This document shows positions 1 to 11,551 of a stretch of 56,320 nucleotides of DNA, in pieces. The DNA is from Luminiphilus sp. (GTDB taxonomy: Bacteria; Pseudomonadota; Gammaproteobacteria; Pseudomonadales; Halieaceae): the NCBI GenBank assembly GCA_016778045.1, contig JADHQG010000002.1:1-56320 (forward strand). Reading direction: 5' to 3'. The position numbers were made by a program, and so were the translations under genes. A model generated the notes under the pieces. The model had not been told where the DNA came from and did no database searches. It saw only the letters and a program-made list of their open reading frames with translations. Every line of letters starts with the position of its first letter. Positions within the stretch are counted from its first letter, which is position 1.

Positions 1-2341
1 CGCGCAAATAATCCGGCAACGCGTCGTAATCCCCTTTGTTGGCAAAGGGCAGGATGACCTCGTTAATCCGCGCGCGCCGGGCGGCAATGACTTTTTCGCG
101 AATACCACCCACCGCCAGCACAAGACCCGTCAGCGTTAATTCCCCAGTCATGGCCAAAGGTCTTGGCAAACGCTTGCCACGCGCCAACGACACCAGCGCC
201 GTCGCCATGGTGATACCGGCACTCGGGCCATCCTTGGGCGTTGCCCCTTCAGGCACGTGCAGGTGCACCATCGACATATCAAAAAAATCTGTCTCGCAAC
301 CGAATTCGCGAAGATGCGCCAACACGTAGCTATGGGCGATCTCGGCGCTCTCTTTCATCACCTCGCCGAGCTGACCAGTGAGCTTGAAGCCGCGGTTCAA
401 GGTGTGGATCTTGGAAGACTCAATGCTGAGCGTGGCCCCGCCCATCGCGGTCCATGCAAGCCCCGTGACCACGCCTCTGCCGCGCTGGGCACGCTCGGGT
501 TTAAAACGGGCCTGACCGAGGATCTCCTCCACCTCCCGCTTACCAATGCGCACCCGCTTGGTGTCTTCCTCCATCATCTTCAAAATAGATGCCCGCACCA
601 GCGAGCTGAGGCGCTTTTCCAATCCCCGCACACCTGCCTCCCGGCTGTAGGCATCGATGACCAAGCGAATGGCGGCGTCGTTGATGCGGATCTGATTGAA
701 TTTGGCGCCGTGGCGCTCAAGTAACTTTGGCCACAAGTGGTTTTTGGCAATCGCGAGCTTTTCCTCGGCGATGTACCCCGACAGCCGGATCTCTTCCATG
801 CGGTCAAGAAGCGGGCCGGGAATCGTATCGAGTTGATTGGCGGTGCAGACAAACAAGACCTTAGACAAGTCAACACGTAGATCAAGATAATGATCTAGAA
901 ACTCGCTGTTTTGCTCTGGGTCGAGTACTTCCAATAAGGCAGAAGCCGGGTCTCCTTGAAAAGACGCCCCGATCTTGTCGATCTCATCGAGCATGATCAC
1001 GGGGTTTGCGACCTCCACGTCTTTCAGCGCCTGCACGAGCTTACCGGGCATCGCTCCGACGTAGGTGCGCCTGTGGCCCTTGATCTCTGCCTCATCGCGC
1101 ATCCCGCCCAGGCTGAACCGGTAAAACTTGCGACCGAGCGCCGCTGCTATCGATTTGCCGATGCTGGTCTTGCCAACGCCTGGCGGACCCACCAGCAATA
1201 AAATAGACCCATCAATGCTGCCCTTAAAGGCGCCAACAGCCAGAAACTCAGTGATGCGCGCTTTCACGTCATCCAGCCCGTCGTGGTGAGCTTCAAGCGC
1301 GGCCCGCGCCTGCTTGAGATCCAGATTGTCGTCTGAATACACGCCCCAAGGGACCGACGTCGCCCAATCCAGATAATTGCGGGTCACACCGTACTCGGGC
1401 GACCCCGACTCCAGCACCTTCAGTTTGCTGAATTCTTCCTCGATACGGTCGCGCACCTTCTGCGGCGGGTGCAGGTTTTCGAGACGCTGCTCAAAGCGCT
1501 CGAGGTCTGAGGTGTTGTCATCTTTGGAGATACCCAACTCTTTCTCGATCACTTTCATCTGCTCACGCAGAAAGAATTCACGCTGATTCGCAGAAACCTT
1601 TTCGTTCACCTGAGTGCTAATTTGTCCCTGTAGCGTGGCAACCTCCTTCTCACGCTTCAAAAGCTCCAGCACCTTCGTCATGCGCTGGGTCAGCGGCAGC
1701 GTCTCAAGTATCTCCTGCAATCGATCGCCGTTCGCTGTGGTCAGCGCAGCCGCAAAGTCCGCCAATAAGCTGGGCTGACTGGGATTGAATTGACCGATGT
1801 GTTGTTTGAGCTCTTCGCTGTAGAGCGGATTCAGGGGCAGTAATTCCTTGATCGCCGCGATCACCGCCATGGCGTAAGCCTTGATCTCATCGCTCTCCCG
1901 GTCACCCTGACTCCGGGGGTACTCGACCTGAGCGACCAACGGCCCCTGCTCGTTGAGCCACCGTACGATGCGGAAGCGGCGCAACCCTTGCGCGAGAAAT
2001 TGGCCACTGTGCTCTGCCATCGGTGGACGGTGAAGCCTGACAACACACCCCGTGGTCGGGAACTGGTCCGCCGTGGCTTTACCCGGATCCGATTCGTCAA
2101 CAAAAGCAAGGCCCAGCAACCCTGAGCCCTGTTGGGCGATGGCATCCAATGTCGCTTGCCAGTTCTCAGGGTTAAATGAAACAGGCTGCACCTGCCCTGG
2201 GAAAAACGGCCGACCGGGCAGTGGCAGCATTACCAGCGTATCGGGCAGCACATCATCGGCGACAGCAGGCGTTGGCACTACCTGCTCTGCCTCTGGCGGC
2301 AAGATCTCGCCGTCGTACTGGATGTCGTCTTCCCGATCCAC
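1..2341 (-). CDS. lon: ATP-dependent protease Lon (3' part beyond window)
   Basis: Minus-strand frame is open to the window edge, so it is absent from the ORF track. I read GPPGVGKTSIGKSIAAALGRKF (Walker A), MLDEIDKIG (Walker B) and PEGATPKDGPSAGITM (Ser-Lys dyad region). Start taken as GTG at 2341 (VDREDDIQYDGEILP) after GGAG. Confidence 0.93.
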   Translation of the reverse strand, partial: MDREDDIQYDGEILPPEAEQVVPTPAVADDVLPDTLVMLPLPGRPFFPGQVQPVSFNPENWQATLDAIAQQGSGLLGLAFVDESDPGKATADQFPTTGCVVRLHRPPMAEHSGQFLAQGLRRFRIVRWLNEQGPLVAQVEYPRSQGDRESDEIKAYAMAVIAAIKELLPLNPLYSEELKQHIGQFNPSQPSLLADFAAALTTANGDRLQEILETLPLTQRMTKVLELLKREKEVATLQGQISTQVNEKVSANQREFFLREQMKVIEKELGISKDDNTSDLERFEQRLENLHPPQKVRDRIEEEFSKLKVLESGSPEYGVTRNYLDWATSVPWGVYSDDNLDLKQARAALEAHHDGLDDVKARITEFLAVGAFKGSIDGSILLLVGPPGVGKTSIGKSIAAALGRKFYRFSLGGMRDEAEIKGHRRTYVGAMPGKLVQALKDVEVANPVIMLDEIDKIGASFQGDPASALLEVLDPEQNSEFLDHYLDLRVDLSKVLFVCTANQLDTIPGPLLDRMEEIRLSGYIAEEKLAIAKNHLWPKLLERHGAKFNQIRINDAAIRLVIDAYSREAGVRGLEKRLSSLVRASILKMMEEDTKRVRIGKREVEEILGQARFKPERAQRGRGVVTGLAWTAMGGATLSIESSKIHTLNRGFKLTGQLGEVMKESAEIAHSYVLAHLREFGCETDFFDMSMVHLHVPEGATPKDGPSAGITMATALVSLARGKRLPRPLAMTGELTLTGLVLAVGGIREKVIAARRARINEVILPFANKGDYDALPDYLR

Positions 2342-2662
2342 TGGATGCTCTCCGTTCCAAGACAAATACCATTGTCCTCGTTAGGAGATATGGGGATTCA
2401 CGGAGGTGGTTTCAAGTAGCTGAGAACGCGGGTCGATCCATCGGAGAGGGCTAACCATCCCCAAAACCTCTACCCAAAAGTCATTTCCTGAGCGCCTAGG
2501 GTAGGAGCCTCGTTATTCCAAGCCGCGTTGACTCTCGCCCCTTTTCATCTCAGCACCTACTGCGAAAACAAATGTGGCGCGACAAGAAGCGGCGCGGGTG
2601 GCGATGATACTTAAGGCCAATAGCAGTCGGCGACCGGATAGCCAGCCGGGCACGAGCTGCGC

Positions 2663-3001
2663 TCAGTCATCTCCCTGTGAGGGAGCAAGGGGTTGAGGGG
2701 TAACCGGGAACGTCGCGATCTTGGCGGTACCGCCCTCGGAGATGCGCGCGGCGCCCTCCTTGTCGACCTCATCAATGCGCACAATAGATTGCAAGGGGAT
2801 ATAGCTCCGTTTGACGCCGGAAAACTCTTTTTTTAGCTTTTCCTCACCCGGATCAACCAAAATCTGAGAGCGCTCACCAAACACCAGCTCCTCGACCTCA
2901 ACGAATCCCCACATATCGCTCTGGTAAATCTGGCGAGCAAAGACCTCGTAGACCTGACCACCGTTGTGGAAAATGACTTTGTAGATGGGCTGAGACGACA
3001 T
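2663..3001 (-). CDS. DUF1820 family protein
   Basis: ORF 2663..3055; start trimmed to [43 protein letters not shown], which is typical of DUF1820. Confidence 0.8.
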   Translation of the reverse strand: MSSQPIYKVIFHNGGQVYEVFARQIYQSDMWGFVEVEELVFGERSQILVDPGEEKLKKEFSGVKRSYIPLQSIVRIDEVDKEGAARISEGGTAKIATFPVTPQPLAPSQGDD

Positions 3002-3150
3002 GTTGGCTCCTTGGAAACCAAGGTGGTGTAGCGAAAAGGGGCGGAATGGTAACACTTTGCGTACAAAGCTCCACCACTGGAAGAAATTTCCGCCAGACAG
3101 GCGCTATACTCCGCGCCCTCAGGGGCTTTGGAGTCACCCCACGGAGCAAA

Positions 3151-4500
3151 ATGAGCAAATCAGGCGCGAAAAAACTGTTCGTCGAGACCCACGGTTGTCA
3201 GATGAACGAGTACGACTCGGCCAGAATGGCAGACCTTCTGGCGGCGAGCCACGGCCTCGAGCCCACCGATTCTGCCGACGAGGCGGATGTATTGCTCCTG
3301 AACACCTGTTCTATTCGCGAAAAAGCTCAGGAAAAGGTGTTTCACCAACTGGGGCGTTGGAAGCACCTGAAAAAGCAGAATCCTGATCTGATCATAGGTG
3401 TCGGCGGTTGCGTCGCCAGCCAGGAAGGCGCCGAAATCGGCAAGCGGGCGCCCTACGTTGACTTGATATTTGGTCCGCAGACACTTCACCGCCTGCCAGA
3501 GATGCTCGACGATCGTCGCCGGGGTGAGCCGGTCGTGGTCGATGTCAGCTTCCCCGAAATTGAGAAATTCGATCGACTGCCAGAGCCGAGTGTCGACGGG
3601 CCAAGTGCTTTCGTCTCGATCATGGAGGGCTGCAGCAAATACTGTACTTTCTGTGTGGTGCCCTATACCCGGGGCGAGGAGGTGTCGCGTCCGGTCGACG
3701 ATGTCATTGCCGAGATTGCAGGGCTGGCAGATCGGGGTGTTAAAGAGGTCAATCTTTTAGGACAGAACGTGAACGCGTATCGCGGGCGCAACCACCTCGA
3801 CGAGATCATCGATTTTGCCGAACTCTTGCATTTGGTCGATATGGTCCCTGGGATCGAGCGCATCCGCTATACCACCTCTCATCCCGTTGAATTCACCGAC
3901 GCCATCATTGCCTGCTACGCGGAAATTCCCGCGCTGGTGGACCATCTGCACCTGCCTGTGCAAAGCGGCTCTGACCGCATTCTAATGGCCATGAAGCGGG
4001 GCCATACCGCGTTGGAGTACAAAGCGACCATTCGTGCCCTGCGCAAAGTGAGACCCAACATTTCAATGTCATCCGATTTTATTATTGGATTTCCGGGAGA
4101 GACCGAAGCCGATTTTGCGGCGACGATGAAACTGATCGAGGACGTAGGCTTTGATTCGTCGTTCAGCTTCATCTATAGCGCTCGTCCCGGCACACCCGCC
4201 GCCGATCTGCGCGACGAAGTGCCAGAGGACGTCAAGAAACAGCGCCTGCACATTCTACAGGCACGAATCGCCCAGCAAGCGCAGCAAATTGCTCAGGCCA
4301 TGGTAGGCAGCAAACAGCGAATATTGGTCACCGGTTATGCGAAAAAGGATCCCGGACAGCTATCGGGGCGCACAGAGAATAATCGAGTGGTGAACTTCCC
4401 GTGTCAGGACTGTGCCCTCATTGGCGAATTTGCGGACGTTGAAATCACTGCGGCCTACACAAACTCTCTGCTGGGCTGCCTTATTTCAACTTCCGTATAA
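3151..4500 (+). CDS. miaB: tRNA-2-methylthio-N6-dimethylallyladenosine synthase MiaB
   Basis: Radical SAM motif [30 protein letters not shown]-terminus, C-terminal TRAM-like domain. Start at MSKSGAKK. Confidence 0.97.
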   Translation: MSKSGAKKLFVETHGCQMNEYDSARMADLLAASHGLEPTDSADEADVLLLNTCSIREKAQEKVFHQLGRWKHLKKQNPDLIIGVGGCVASQEGAEIGKRAPYVDLIFGPQTLHRLPEMLDDRRRGEPVVVDVSFPEIEKFDRLPEPSVDGPSAFVSIMEGCSKYCTFCVVPYTRGEEVSRPVDDVIAEIAGLADRGVKEVNLLGQNVNAYRGRNHLDEIIDFAELLHLVDMVPGIERIRYTTSHPVEFTDAIIACYAEIPALVDHLHLPVQSGSDRILMAMKRGHTALEYKATIRALRKVRPNISMSSDFIIGFPGETEADFAATMKLIEDVGFDSSFSFIYSARPGTPAADLRDEVPEDVKKQRLHILQARIAQQAQQIAQAMVGSKQRILVTGYAKKDPGQLSGRTENNRVVNFPCQDCALIGEFADVEITAAYTNSLLGCLISTSV

Positions 4501-4577
4501 CGCCATCCGGGAGTTGACTCAGCCCGCAAGGCGAGTATCGTTTGGTTCCCAATGTGAAAGAGGCGGCGTGAAAACCG

Positions 4578-5621
4578 TTGGACACAGAGCAATCGGCGCC
4601 CGAGGCCAACCCCCCGGGTCTGGCCTCACATATCACACTCTCCCTCGAACCTAATGACGCGCGCAATCTGGCAGCCCTGTGCGGGCAGCTGGACAATCAC
4701 CTGCGCCAGATTGAAAAGCGGCTAGAAATCTCCATTCAGAACCGCAGCAATCAGTTCGAGTTACGAGGCACGCACGCCCGCTGCCAGATGGCGGCATCAC
4801 TCCTGTCGTCACTGTACGCCGATGTTGAAAATGGTATTCAACTGAGTCCAGAAAGCATTCATCTGCGTCTGCAAGAAGCCGATCTTGAGCTGCTGAGCGA
4901 GCCGCAAAGCGCAGAAATCAGCGGTGAAACAGCAGGATTGATCCGCACAAAGCGGCAATCCATTCGGCCCCGCGGTCAAAACCAGCGAGCCTATGTCTCC
5001 GCGATTGGTAGCCACGACATCAATTTTGGCATTGGCCCTGCAGGTACCGGTAAAACCTATCTTGCCGTCGCCTGTGCGGTGCGAGCCCTGTTAAACGAGC
5101 AGGTCAAACGGATTCTGCTGGTCCGTCCGGCGGTGGAGGCAGGCGAGCGTCTCGGATTCCTGCCCGGGGATCTCTCACAAAAGGTCGACCCGTACCTCAG
5201 ACCGCTCTACGACGCGCTCTACGAGATGCTGGGGTTTGAAACCGTCAACAAGTACATCGAGCGGCACGTGATCGAGATCGCACCGTTGGCTTTTATGCGC
5301 GGTCGCACGCTCAATCACGCCTTTATCATTCTTGACGAGGCACAGAACACCACTAAGGAACAGATGAAGATGTTCCTGACTCGTATCGGCTTTGGCTCAA
5401 CCGCTGTGGTCACAGGCGATACCACCCAAATTGACCTGCCCAAGGGCACGCAAAGCGGTCTCAAACACGCCATGACCGTATTAGAGGATGTTGAAGGCAT
5501 CACCTTTACTCAGTTCGCGAATAAAGACGTCGTGCGCCACCCGGTGGTGCAAAGGGTCGTGAGTGCCTACGACGAGCACGAACAAAAAACCGCTCAGCGT
5601 GGCGGCGACGGTCCTCCGTGA
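4578..5621 (+). CDS. ybeZ: PhoH-like ATPase YbeZ
   Basis: FGIGPAGTGKTYLAVACAV Walker A and FIILDEAQNTTKEQMKMFLTRIG. Followed by ybeY and corC in conserved order. Confidence 0.95.
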   Translation: MDTEQSAPEANPPGLASHITLSLEPNDARNLAALCGQLDNHLRQIEKRLEISIQNRSNQFELRGTHARCQMAASLLSSLYADVENGIQLSPESIHLRLQEADLELLSEPQSAEISGETAGLIRTKRQSIRPRGQNQRAYVSAIGSHDINFGIGPAGTGKTYLAVACAVRALLNEQVKRILLVRPAVEAGERLGFLPGDLSQKVDPYLRPLYDALYEMLGFETVNKYIERHVIEIAPLAFMRGRTLNHAFIILDEAQNTTKEQMKMFLTRIGFGSTAVVTGDTTQIDLPKGTQSGLKHAMTVLEDVEGITFTQFANKDVVRHPVVQRVVSAYDEHEQKTAQRGGDGPP

Positions 5622-6106
5622 ACATCATCTTGTCCGTGGACCGCAACACCCCTATGGCCTCGCCATCTGACGAGACCATCGAGGACTGGGTCTGCCGCGC
5701 GCTGGCAAGCGCGCAGAGCCGGTCCGGACACACGCCCGAGCTCTCGATCCGGATTACCGATGACGACGAAGCGGCTAATTTCAACCAGACCTTTCGCGCC
5801 AAGCCCGGCGCAACGAACGTCTTATCCTTCCCCGCCGATCTGCCGCCTGACGCCGAATCCGGTCTGCTGGGTGATCTGGTTATTTGTGCGCCCCTCGTCG
5901 AGCGTGAGGCAGCCCAACAAGCAAAACCGGTCGAGGCTCACTGGGCGCACCTGATCATCCATGGCGTGTTGCACTTGCTGGGTCACGACCACCAAACGTC
6001 AGCAGAGGCCGAGTTGATGGAGCGCTTGGAGATCGATTTGCTTCACCATCTGGGCTTTCCCAATCCCTATGATTCTCAATGGCCCCCGGAGGGCGCAGCA
6101 CTGTGA
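5618..6106 (+). CDS. ybeY: Endoribonuclease YbeY
   Basis: HLIIHGVLHLLGHDHQTSAEAELME zinc-binding motif. 4-bp overlap with ybeZ. Confidence 0.95.
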   Translation: MNIILSVDRNTPMASPSDETIEDWVCRALASAQSRSGHTPELSIRITDDDEAANFNQTFRAKPGATNVLSFPADLPPDAESGLLGDLVICAPLVEREAAQQAKPVEAHWAHLIIHGVLHLLGHDHQTSAEAELMERLEIDLLHHLGFPNPYDSQWPPEGAAL

Positions 6107-6954
6107 CTGAAGACCGCAAGTCGGAATCTGAAGAACGATCTTGGCTGGACCGACTCACCCACTTCATCAGCGGAGAGCCGCAGACCAAGTCTGACCTCGA
6201 GGGCGTGCTCGCTCTGGCCGAGGAACATGAGATTATTGACGAGGACGCACGAAAAATCATGGAGGGGGCCTTATTGGTCACCGACATGCAGGTGCGCGAC
6301 ATCATGATCCCTCGCGCACAAATGGTGGTCATCGACGCCGATCAGCCTCTTCTCGAGGCGTTGCCGCAAATCACCCAATCGGGTCACTCGCGCTACCCGG
6401 TCATCGGCGATGGCATCGACGACGTCATCGGCATCTTGTTGGCGAAAGATCTTCTACCGCTGGTTCAAACTGATGCGGCGGTGCCCAGCATTAAGGAACT
6501 GATGCGGCCGGTCATAGCCGTCCCTGAGAGCAAACGGCTGAATGTATTGCTCCGCGAGTTTCGTCAAAACCGCAATCATATGGCGATTGTGATCGACGAG
6601 TACGGCGGGATCGCAGGCTTGATTACGATCGAGGACGTACTTGAGGAGATTGTTGGCGAAATCGAGGACGAAACCGACGTTGAAGAGGGGCAGCTCATTC
6701 GACCGGTTAATGACAGCTCATTCATGGTCGAGGCATTGACGCCCATCGAAGACTTCAATGAATTCTTTGGCACGGCGTTCAGTGATGAAGAGTTCGACAC
6801 CATCGGCGGGTTAGTGATTAACGCCTTTGGGCAATTGCCGACGAGGAATCAGTCTGTCCGCCTCGACCAATTTGAATTCAAAGTGATTCACGCCGACGAG
6901 CGAAGACTCACCCGTTTGCGCGTCACCACCAACGCCTCCGTGCCCGCAGAGTAA
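6103..6954 (+). CDS. corC: CBS/transporter-associated domain protein CorC
   Basis: CBS-domain sequence VRDIMIPRAQMVVIDAD...YGGIAGLITIEDVLEEIVGEIEDE. GTG start at 6103 overlaps the ybeY stop. Confidence 0.92.
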   Translation: MTEDRKSESEERSWLDRLTHFISGEPQTKSDLEGVLALAEEHEIIDEDARKIMEGALLVTDMQVRDIMIPRAQMVVIDADQPLLEALPQITQSGHSRYPVIGDGIDDVIGILLAKDLLPLVQTDAAVPSIKELMRPVIAVPESKRLNVLLREFRQNRNHMAIVIDEYGGIAGLITIEDVLEEIVGEIEDETDVEEGQLIRPVNDSSFMVEALTPIEDFNEFFGTAFSDEEFDTIGGLVINAFGQLPTRNQSVRLDQFEFKVIHADERRLTRLRVTTNASVPAE

Positions 6955-8426
6955 TGCCCAATAACTGGCCGCGCTGGGGTCTTGCCTGTGTCGCTGGCCT
7001 GATCTTTCCGCTGGGCCTTGCGCCATTTGATTGGTGGCCGCTCGTCGGTCTCAGTGCGGGCTTACTGTTCTTTTGTCTGAACCCGGCTCATTGCAGAACA
7101 CCACTGCGTACCGGATTCTTCTTTGGCGCCGGTTTTTTCGGTGCTGGTGTGTCGTGGGTATACGTCAGCATCCACGTCTACGGCAATACACCCGTACCAT
7201 TGGCAACAGTGCTCACCGTCATGTTCTGTGGCGGTCTGGCACTGCTGTTTACACTCCAAGCGCTGCTCTTCAACCGACTGGCGAGCCGCCATTTAGGCTG
7301 GCAGGTCATACAGTTTGCCTCCGTGTGGGTGTTGTTCGAGTGGGTACGGAGCTGGCTGCTGACAGGCTTTCCTTGGTCTTATGCCGGTTACAGCATGCTC
7401 GACTCGCCCTTCGCTGGTTGGATCCCCGTGATCGGGGTGTATGGATCCTCTTGGCTCGTTGTTTTGCTGGGGTGCCTTTGGGTGTCGGCGCTGTCCCGGC
7501 CGCAACGCGCGCCACGCTGGATCATCACCCTATTCTGCTCAACTGCATTATGGCTAAGTGGCTCGCTGTGGTCGGGCGTACAGTGGACTCAGCCCTTAGG
7601 AACACCGCTCCGCGTTGCGGCTGTTCAACCGAATGTGCCTCTCAAAGAAAAATGGAATCCCCGATACCGCGGCGGCATTCTCCGCGATTTCGTTGAGCGC
7701 AGTGCGCGACTGTCTGAAAGCCACGACATTGTGGTTTGGCCTGAGTCAGCAATACCCGGTTATCGGGATCAGCTAGAAGCTGTCATCAGTCAGGCCGATC
7801 AAGACGCAACCAACAGCGCCACGACGCTGATCACAGGCATCCCTACACGCGATACGGGCGGCCGCTACAACAGCGTTGTGGCGCTGGGCAACGGATCGGG
7901 AACCTACAACAAGCAGAAGCTGGTGCCCTTTGGAGAATACGTCCCGCTCGAGGGTTGGTTGCGCGGGCTCATCGCATTTTTTGATTTGCCCATGTCGCAA
8001 TTCAGTGAAGGTTCGTCTGACCAACCACCGCTCATGGCCCATGGCCTGCCGGTCGCATCCCTCATCTGTTATGAGGTCGTCTACCCCGACTTCGTGCAGC
8101 GACTCGGGCGCGATGCGGCGCTATTAATCACCATCAGCAACGATACCTGGTTCGGTGACAGTGTCGGGCCGTGGCAACACTTTCAAATGGCCCGCTATCG
8201 CGCGGTCGAAATGGGGCGGGACCTGATTCGCAGCACCAACGACGGCATCACCGCACTGGTGGATGCCGGGGGCCGAGTGATCGCAACCTCGCCTCAGTTT
8301 ACTGACGCTGTCGTGATGGGAGCAGTTCAGCCCCGCACCGGGCACACGCCTTATGCGCTGACAGGTAGCTTACCGGTTCTGGTATTTGCGCTGATCACAT
8401 TGGTATTAGGTCGAGACCGCCCTTAA
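6954..8426 (+). CDS. lnt: Apolipoprotein N-acyltransferase
   Basis: Multi-TM N-terminus followed by a nitrilase domain (VWPESAIPGY, KQKLVPFGEYVPLE, SLICYEVVYPD). TAATG overlap with corC. Confidence 0.95.
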   Translation: MPNNWPRWGLACVAGLIFPLGLAPFDWWPLVGLSAGLLFFCLNPAHCRTPLRTGFFFGAGFFGAGVSWVYVSIHVYGNTPVPLATVLTVMFCGGLALLFTLQALLFNRLASRHLGWQVIQFASVWVLFEWVRSWLLTGFPWSYAGYSMLDSPFAGWIPVIGVYGSSWLVVLLGCLWVSALSRPQRAPRWIITLFCSTALWLSGSLWSGVQWTQPLGTPLRVAAVQPNVPLKEKWNPRYRGGILRDFVERSARLSESHDIVVWPESAIPGYRDQLEAVISQADQDATNSATTLITGIPTRDTGGRYNSVVALGNGSGTYNKQKLVPFGEYVPLEGWLRGLIAFFDLPMSQFSEGSSDQPPLMAHGLPVASLICYEVVYPDFVQRLGRDAALLITISNDTWFGDSVGPWQHFQMARYRAVEMGRDLIRSTNDGITALVDAGGRVIATSPQFTDAVVMGAVQPRTGHTPYALTGSLPVLVFALITLVLGRDRP

Positions 8427-8570
8427 TGCTGGTAAACTCTTCGCCGGCACTGATCAAGATTTAAGCTGAGCTGAAAATGGCAGACCTCGCTCCCCGAGGG
8501 TCGGCTCGCACAGCAAGCGTTACCTCAGTACGCACTTCAGAATTACGCAATATCGCAATATAGAGTCACT

Positions 8571-11021
8571 ATGAGCCAGGAATACACGCCCCAAACGCTG
8601 GAAGTCGCACTGCAAGCAGACTGGGCCAAGACGGGACGTTTTGCCGTGCAGCCAGACAACGCTAGGGAGAAGTTCTACTGCCTCGCGATGTTTCCCTACC
8701 CCAGTGGCAAGCTTCACATGGGCCATGTCCGCAACTACACCATCGCCGACGTGATCGCGCGCTACCAGCGCATGCAGGGCAAAAACGTGCTGCAGCCCAT
8801 GGGATGGGACGCGTTTGGACTTCCCGCAGAGAATGCGGCGATCGCCAACAAGGTCGCGCCCGCAGCGTGGACCCGGGAAAACATCGACCATATGCGAGCC
8901 CAACTGCAGCGACTGGGCTACGCCTATGACTGGGACCGGGAAATTGCCACCTGCGACCCGCAGTACTATCAGTGGGAACAGTGGTTTTTCACCCAACTGT
9001 TCGAGCGTGGCCTGGTCTACAAGAAAATGGCGACGGTGAACTGGGATCCCGTAGACCAGACGGTACTGGCAAACGAACAGGTCATTGACGGGCGAGGTTG
9101 GCGCTCTGGTGCGCTGATCGAACGGCGAGAAATTCCTCAGTGGTTTATTCGCATCACCGCCTACGCCGAGGAATTACTGGAAGGACTCGATACGCTGGAA
9201 GGCTGGCCAGAGGCCGTGCGCATTATGCAGCGGAACTGGATTGGTAAGAGTCGCGGTGTGGAACTGGCGTTTGGATTGGAGTCGCCGATTGCCGACCTTG
9301 ACCGCATCGAGGTGTACACCACCCGGCCCGATACGCTGTTCGGCGTCACCTACATCAGTCTCGCCGCGGAACATCCGATCACGCTTGCGTTGGCCGAGCA
9401 GAACCCTGAGCTGACCGAATTTGTTGCCGCCTGTAAACAGACATCGGTGGCCGAAGCCGACATGGCGCAGGCTGAGAAGCTCGGAATGGATACCGGCTTG
9501 CGCGCCACGCACCCATTGACCGGAGAAGCAATCCCGGTTTGGGTCGCCAACTACGTGCTCATGGACTACGGATCAGGCGCGGTGATGGCCGTGCCGGCGC
9601 ACGATGAGCGAGATTGGGAGTTTGCGCGCAAGTACTCGCTACCGATGAAAACCGTGATCTGTGACGCCGAAGGCCATCCAGCCGATATCGCGGACAGCGC
9701 CTATACGGAGCACGGTGTGCTCACAGGATCTGCGGAGTTCGATGGTTGCCACTTCGAGGCCGCTTTTGAGGGCATCGCTGCGCAGCTTGGGGCCAAGCAG
9801 ATGGGTCGCACTACGACCCAGTTCCGTTTGAGAGACTGGGGCGTATCGCGACAGCGCTACTGGGGAACACCCATTCCCATGCTCAACCTCGAAGACGGGC
9901 GAGATATCCCCATACCCGCTGACCGCTTGCCCTCGTTGCTACCCGAAGACGTGGCAATGGATGGCGTGACGTCGCCCATCAAAGCAGACCCTGAGTGGCG
10001 CAAGTTTGAGTTGGAGGGGCAGCCCTGCGAGCGCGAAACCGACACCTTCGACACCTTTGTGCAGTCCTCCTGGTACTACGCGCGCTTCACCTGCCCGCAC
10101 TATACCGATGGCATGATCGATAGTGCGCAAGCCAATTACTGGCTGCCGGTCGATCAGTATGTCGGCGGCATCGAGCACGCAATTCTGCATCTGCTCTATT
10201 CCCGCTTCTTCCATAAATTAATGCGCGACGCAGGCCTGGTGGATAGTGATGAGCCGTTTGAGCGACTGCTGACGCAAGGGATGGTGCTGAAGGATGGCGC
10301 CAAGATGTCAAAATCCAAGGGTAATACGGTTGACCCGCAAGCCTTGATCGACCGCTATGGCGCCGATACGGTACGCCTGTTCAGTATGTTTGCCGCGCCA
10401 CCAGAACAGTCTTTGGAATGGTCAGATTCCGGGGTGGAGGGTGCACACCGATTCATCAAGCGCTTGTGGCGCCTGATCCATGATTTCGGATCCGACGAGG
10501 GCGCTTCGGCGGCGGAATCCCTTACCTCCGAACAAAAGACACTGCGCAGAAAGATCCACGAGACCATCGCCAAAGTGAGCGACGACTATGGTCGCAGACA
10601 GACCTTCAATACAGCGGTCGCTGCAATCATGGAGCTGTGCAATGACCTCGGTCGTCATCCGGGTGAGACACCGGAGGACCGCAGCGTGATCAGTGAAGGG
10701 CTGCATGCTGTTTTGCAAATGCTGTGGCCCATTACGCCGCACTTAAGTGAACACCTGTGGCGTCAGCTGACGGGTGAAGCCTTTGTCGAGAGCCATTGGC
10801 CTGCGTTGGATGAATCCGCATTGAGCCGTGATGAGCTGGAGATCGTGGTACAGGTGAACGGTAAGGTGCGCGGTAAAATTCTAGTCCCCGCGTCAGCCGA
10901 TCGCACCGAGATCGAGGCGCTGGCAAAGGATCAGGAAAACGTGCGGCGCTTTCTCGCGGACGCCACGATTCGAAAAGTCATTGTGGTGCCACAGAAACTG
11001 GTCAATATTGTCGCCCAATGA
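8571..11021 (+). CDS. leuS: Leucyl-tRNA synthetase
   Basis: [22 protein letters not shown] (HIGH-type) and [12 protein letters not shown] (KMSKS). Confidence 0.98.
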   Translation: MSQEYTPQTLEVALQADWAKTGRFAVQPDNAREKFYCLAMFPYPSGKLHMGHVRNYTIADVIARYQRMQGKNVLQPMGWDAFGLPAENAAIANKVAPAAWTRENIDHMRAQLQRLGYAYDWDREIATCDPQYYQWEQWFFTQLFERGLVYKKMATVNWDPVDQTVLANEQVIDGRGWRSGALIERREIPQWFIRITAYAEELLEGLDTLEGWPEAVRIMQRNWIGKSRGVELAFGLESPIADLDRIEVYTTRPDTLFGVTYISLAAEHPITLALAEQNPELTEFVAACKQTSVAEADMAQAEKLGMDTGLRATHPLTGEAIPVWVANYVLMDYGSGAVMAVPAHDERDWEFARKYSLPMKTVICDAEGHPADIADSAYTEHGVLTGSAEFDGCHFEAAFEGIAAQLGAKQMGRTTTQFRLRDWGVSRQRYWGTPIPMLNLEDGRDIPIPADRLPSLLPEDVAMDGVTSPIKADPEWRKFELEGQPCERETDTFDTFVQSSWYYARFTCPHYTDGMIDSAQANYWLPVDQYVGGIEHAILHLLYSRFFHKLMRDAGLVDSDEPFERLLTQGMVLKDGAKMSKSKGNTVDPQALIDRYGADTVRLFSMFAAPPEQSLEWSDSGVEGAHRFIKRLWRLIHDFGSDEGASAAESLTSEQKTLRRKIHETIAKVSDDYGRRQTFNTAVAAIMELCNDLGRHPGETPEDRSVISEGLHAVLQMLWPITPHLSEHLWRQLTGEAFVESHWPALDESALSRDELEIVVQVNGKVRGKILVPASADRTEIEALAKDQENVRRFLADATIRKVIVVPQKLVNIVAQ

Positions 11022-11551
11022 TGAACGCGCGCACTGTCTACACTGTCTTCTGCAACACCTCGCACCTCTGGCGCCTGATCGTGATCGGGGCGTTGCTGGC
11101 GGTCACCGGCTGTGGCTTTCAATTGAAGGGGAGCGGCCTGGAGGGCGCGCAACTAGAAGGCACGCTACTGCGACTGGTCAGCAGCCAACCCCGATCAGAA
11201 CTGACTCGGGAGGTGACACGGGAATTAACCGCCAATGGTCTGATCTTGACTGATGACGGTGACGCCACATTGATACTGACGCTGCAGCCTGAACAGTTCA
11301 CCCAACGCAATGTGTCTCTCACCGCACAAGCTCGAGCGGCAGAATTAGAACTCACCTTGGCGGCTGACTTCACCCTCGAGCAGGCGGAGCGCGATCCCAT
11401 TGATGCGCGGGCAACCGTCAATCGCCAAATGCTCAATGACCCTCGCAACGTTGTCGGCAAGACGGAGGAGCTCCGTCTGTTGCGGGACGAAATGCGTCGT
11501 GATCTCGCCGCTCAAATTGTTCGCAGACTGAGTCACAGCGTCGCCAACTGA
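11018..11551 (+). CDS. lptE: LPS-assembly lipoprotein LptE
   Basis: Lipobox [13 protein letters not shown]; conserved position between leuS and holA. Confidence 0.88.
   Translation: MMNARTVYTVFCNTSHLWRLIVIGALLAVTGCGFQLKGSGLEGAQLEGTLLRLVSSQPRSELTREVTRELTANGLILTDDGDATLILTLQPEQFTQRNVSLTAQARAAELELTLAADFTLEQAERDPIDARATVNRQMLNDPRNVVGKTEELRLLRDEMRRDLAAQIVRRLSHSVAN

Noticed and set aside
36-1586. Plus-strand ORFs (97, 155, 81, 69 aa) at the window start
   Set aside because: Antisense to lon, whose minus-strand frame is open to the window edge.
7031-7696. 221-aa + ORF inside lnt
   Set aside because: Out-of-frame overlap with lnt, Arg/Cys-rich shadow translation, no family signal.
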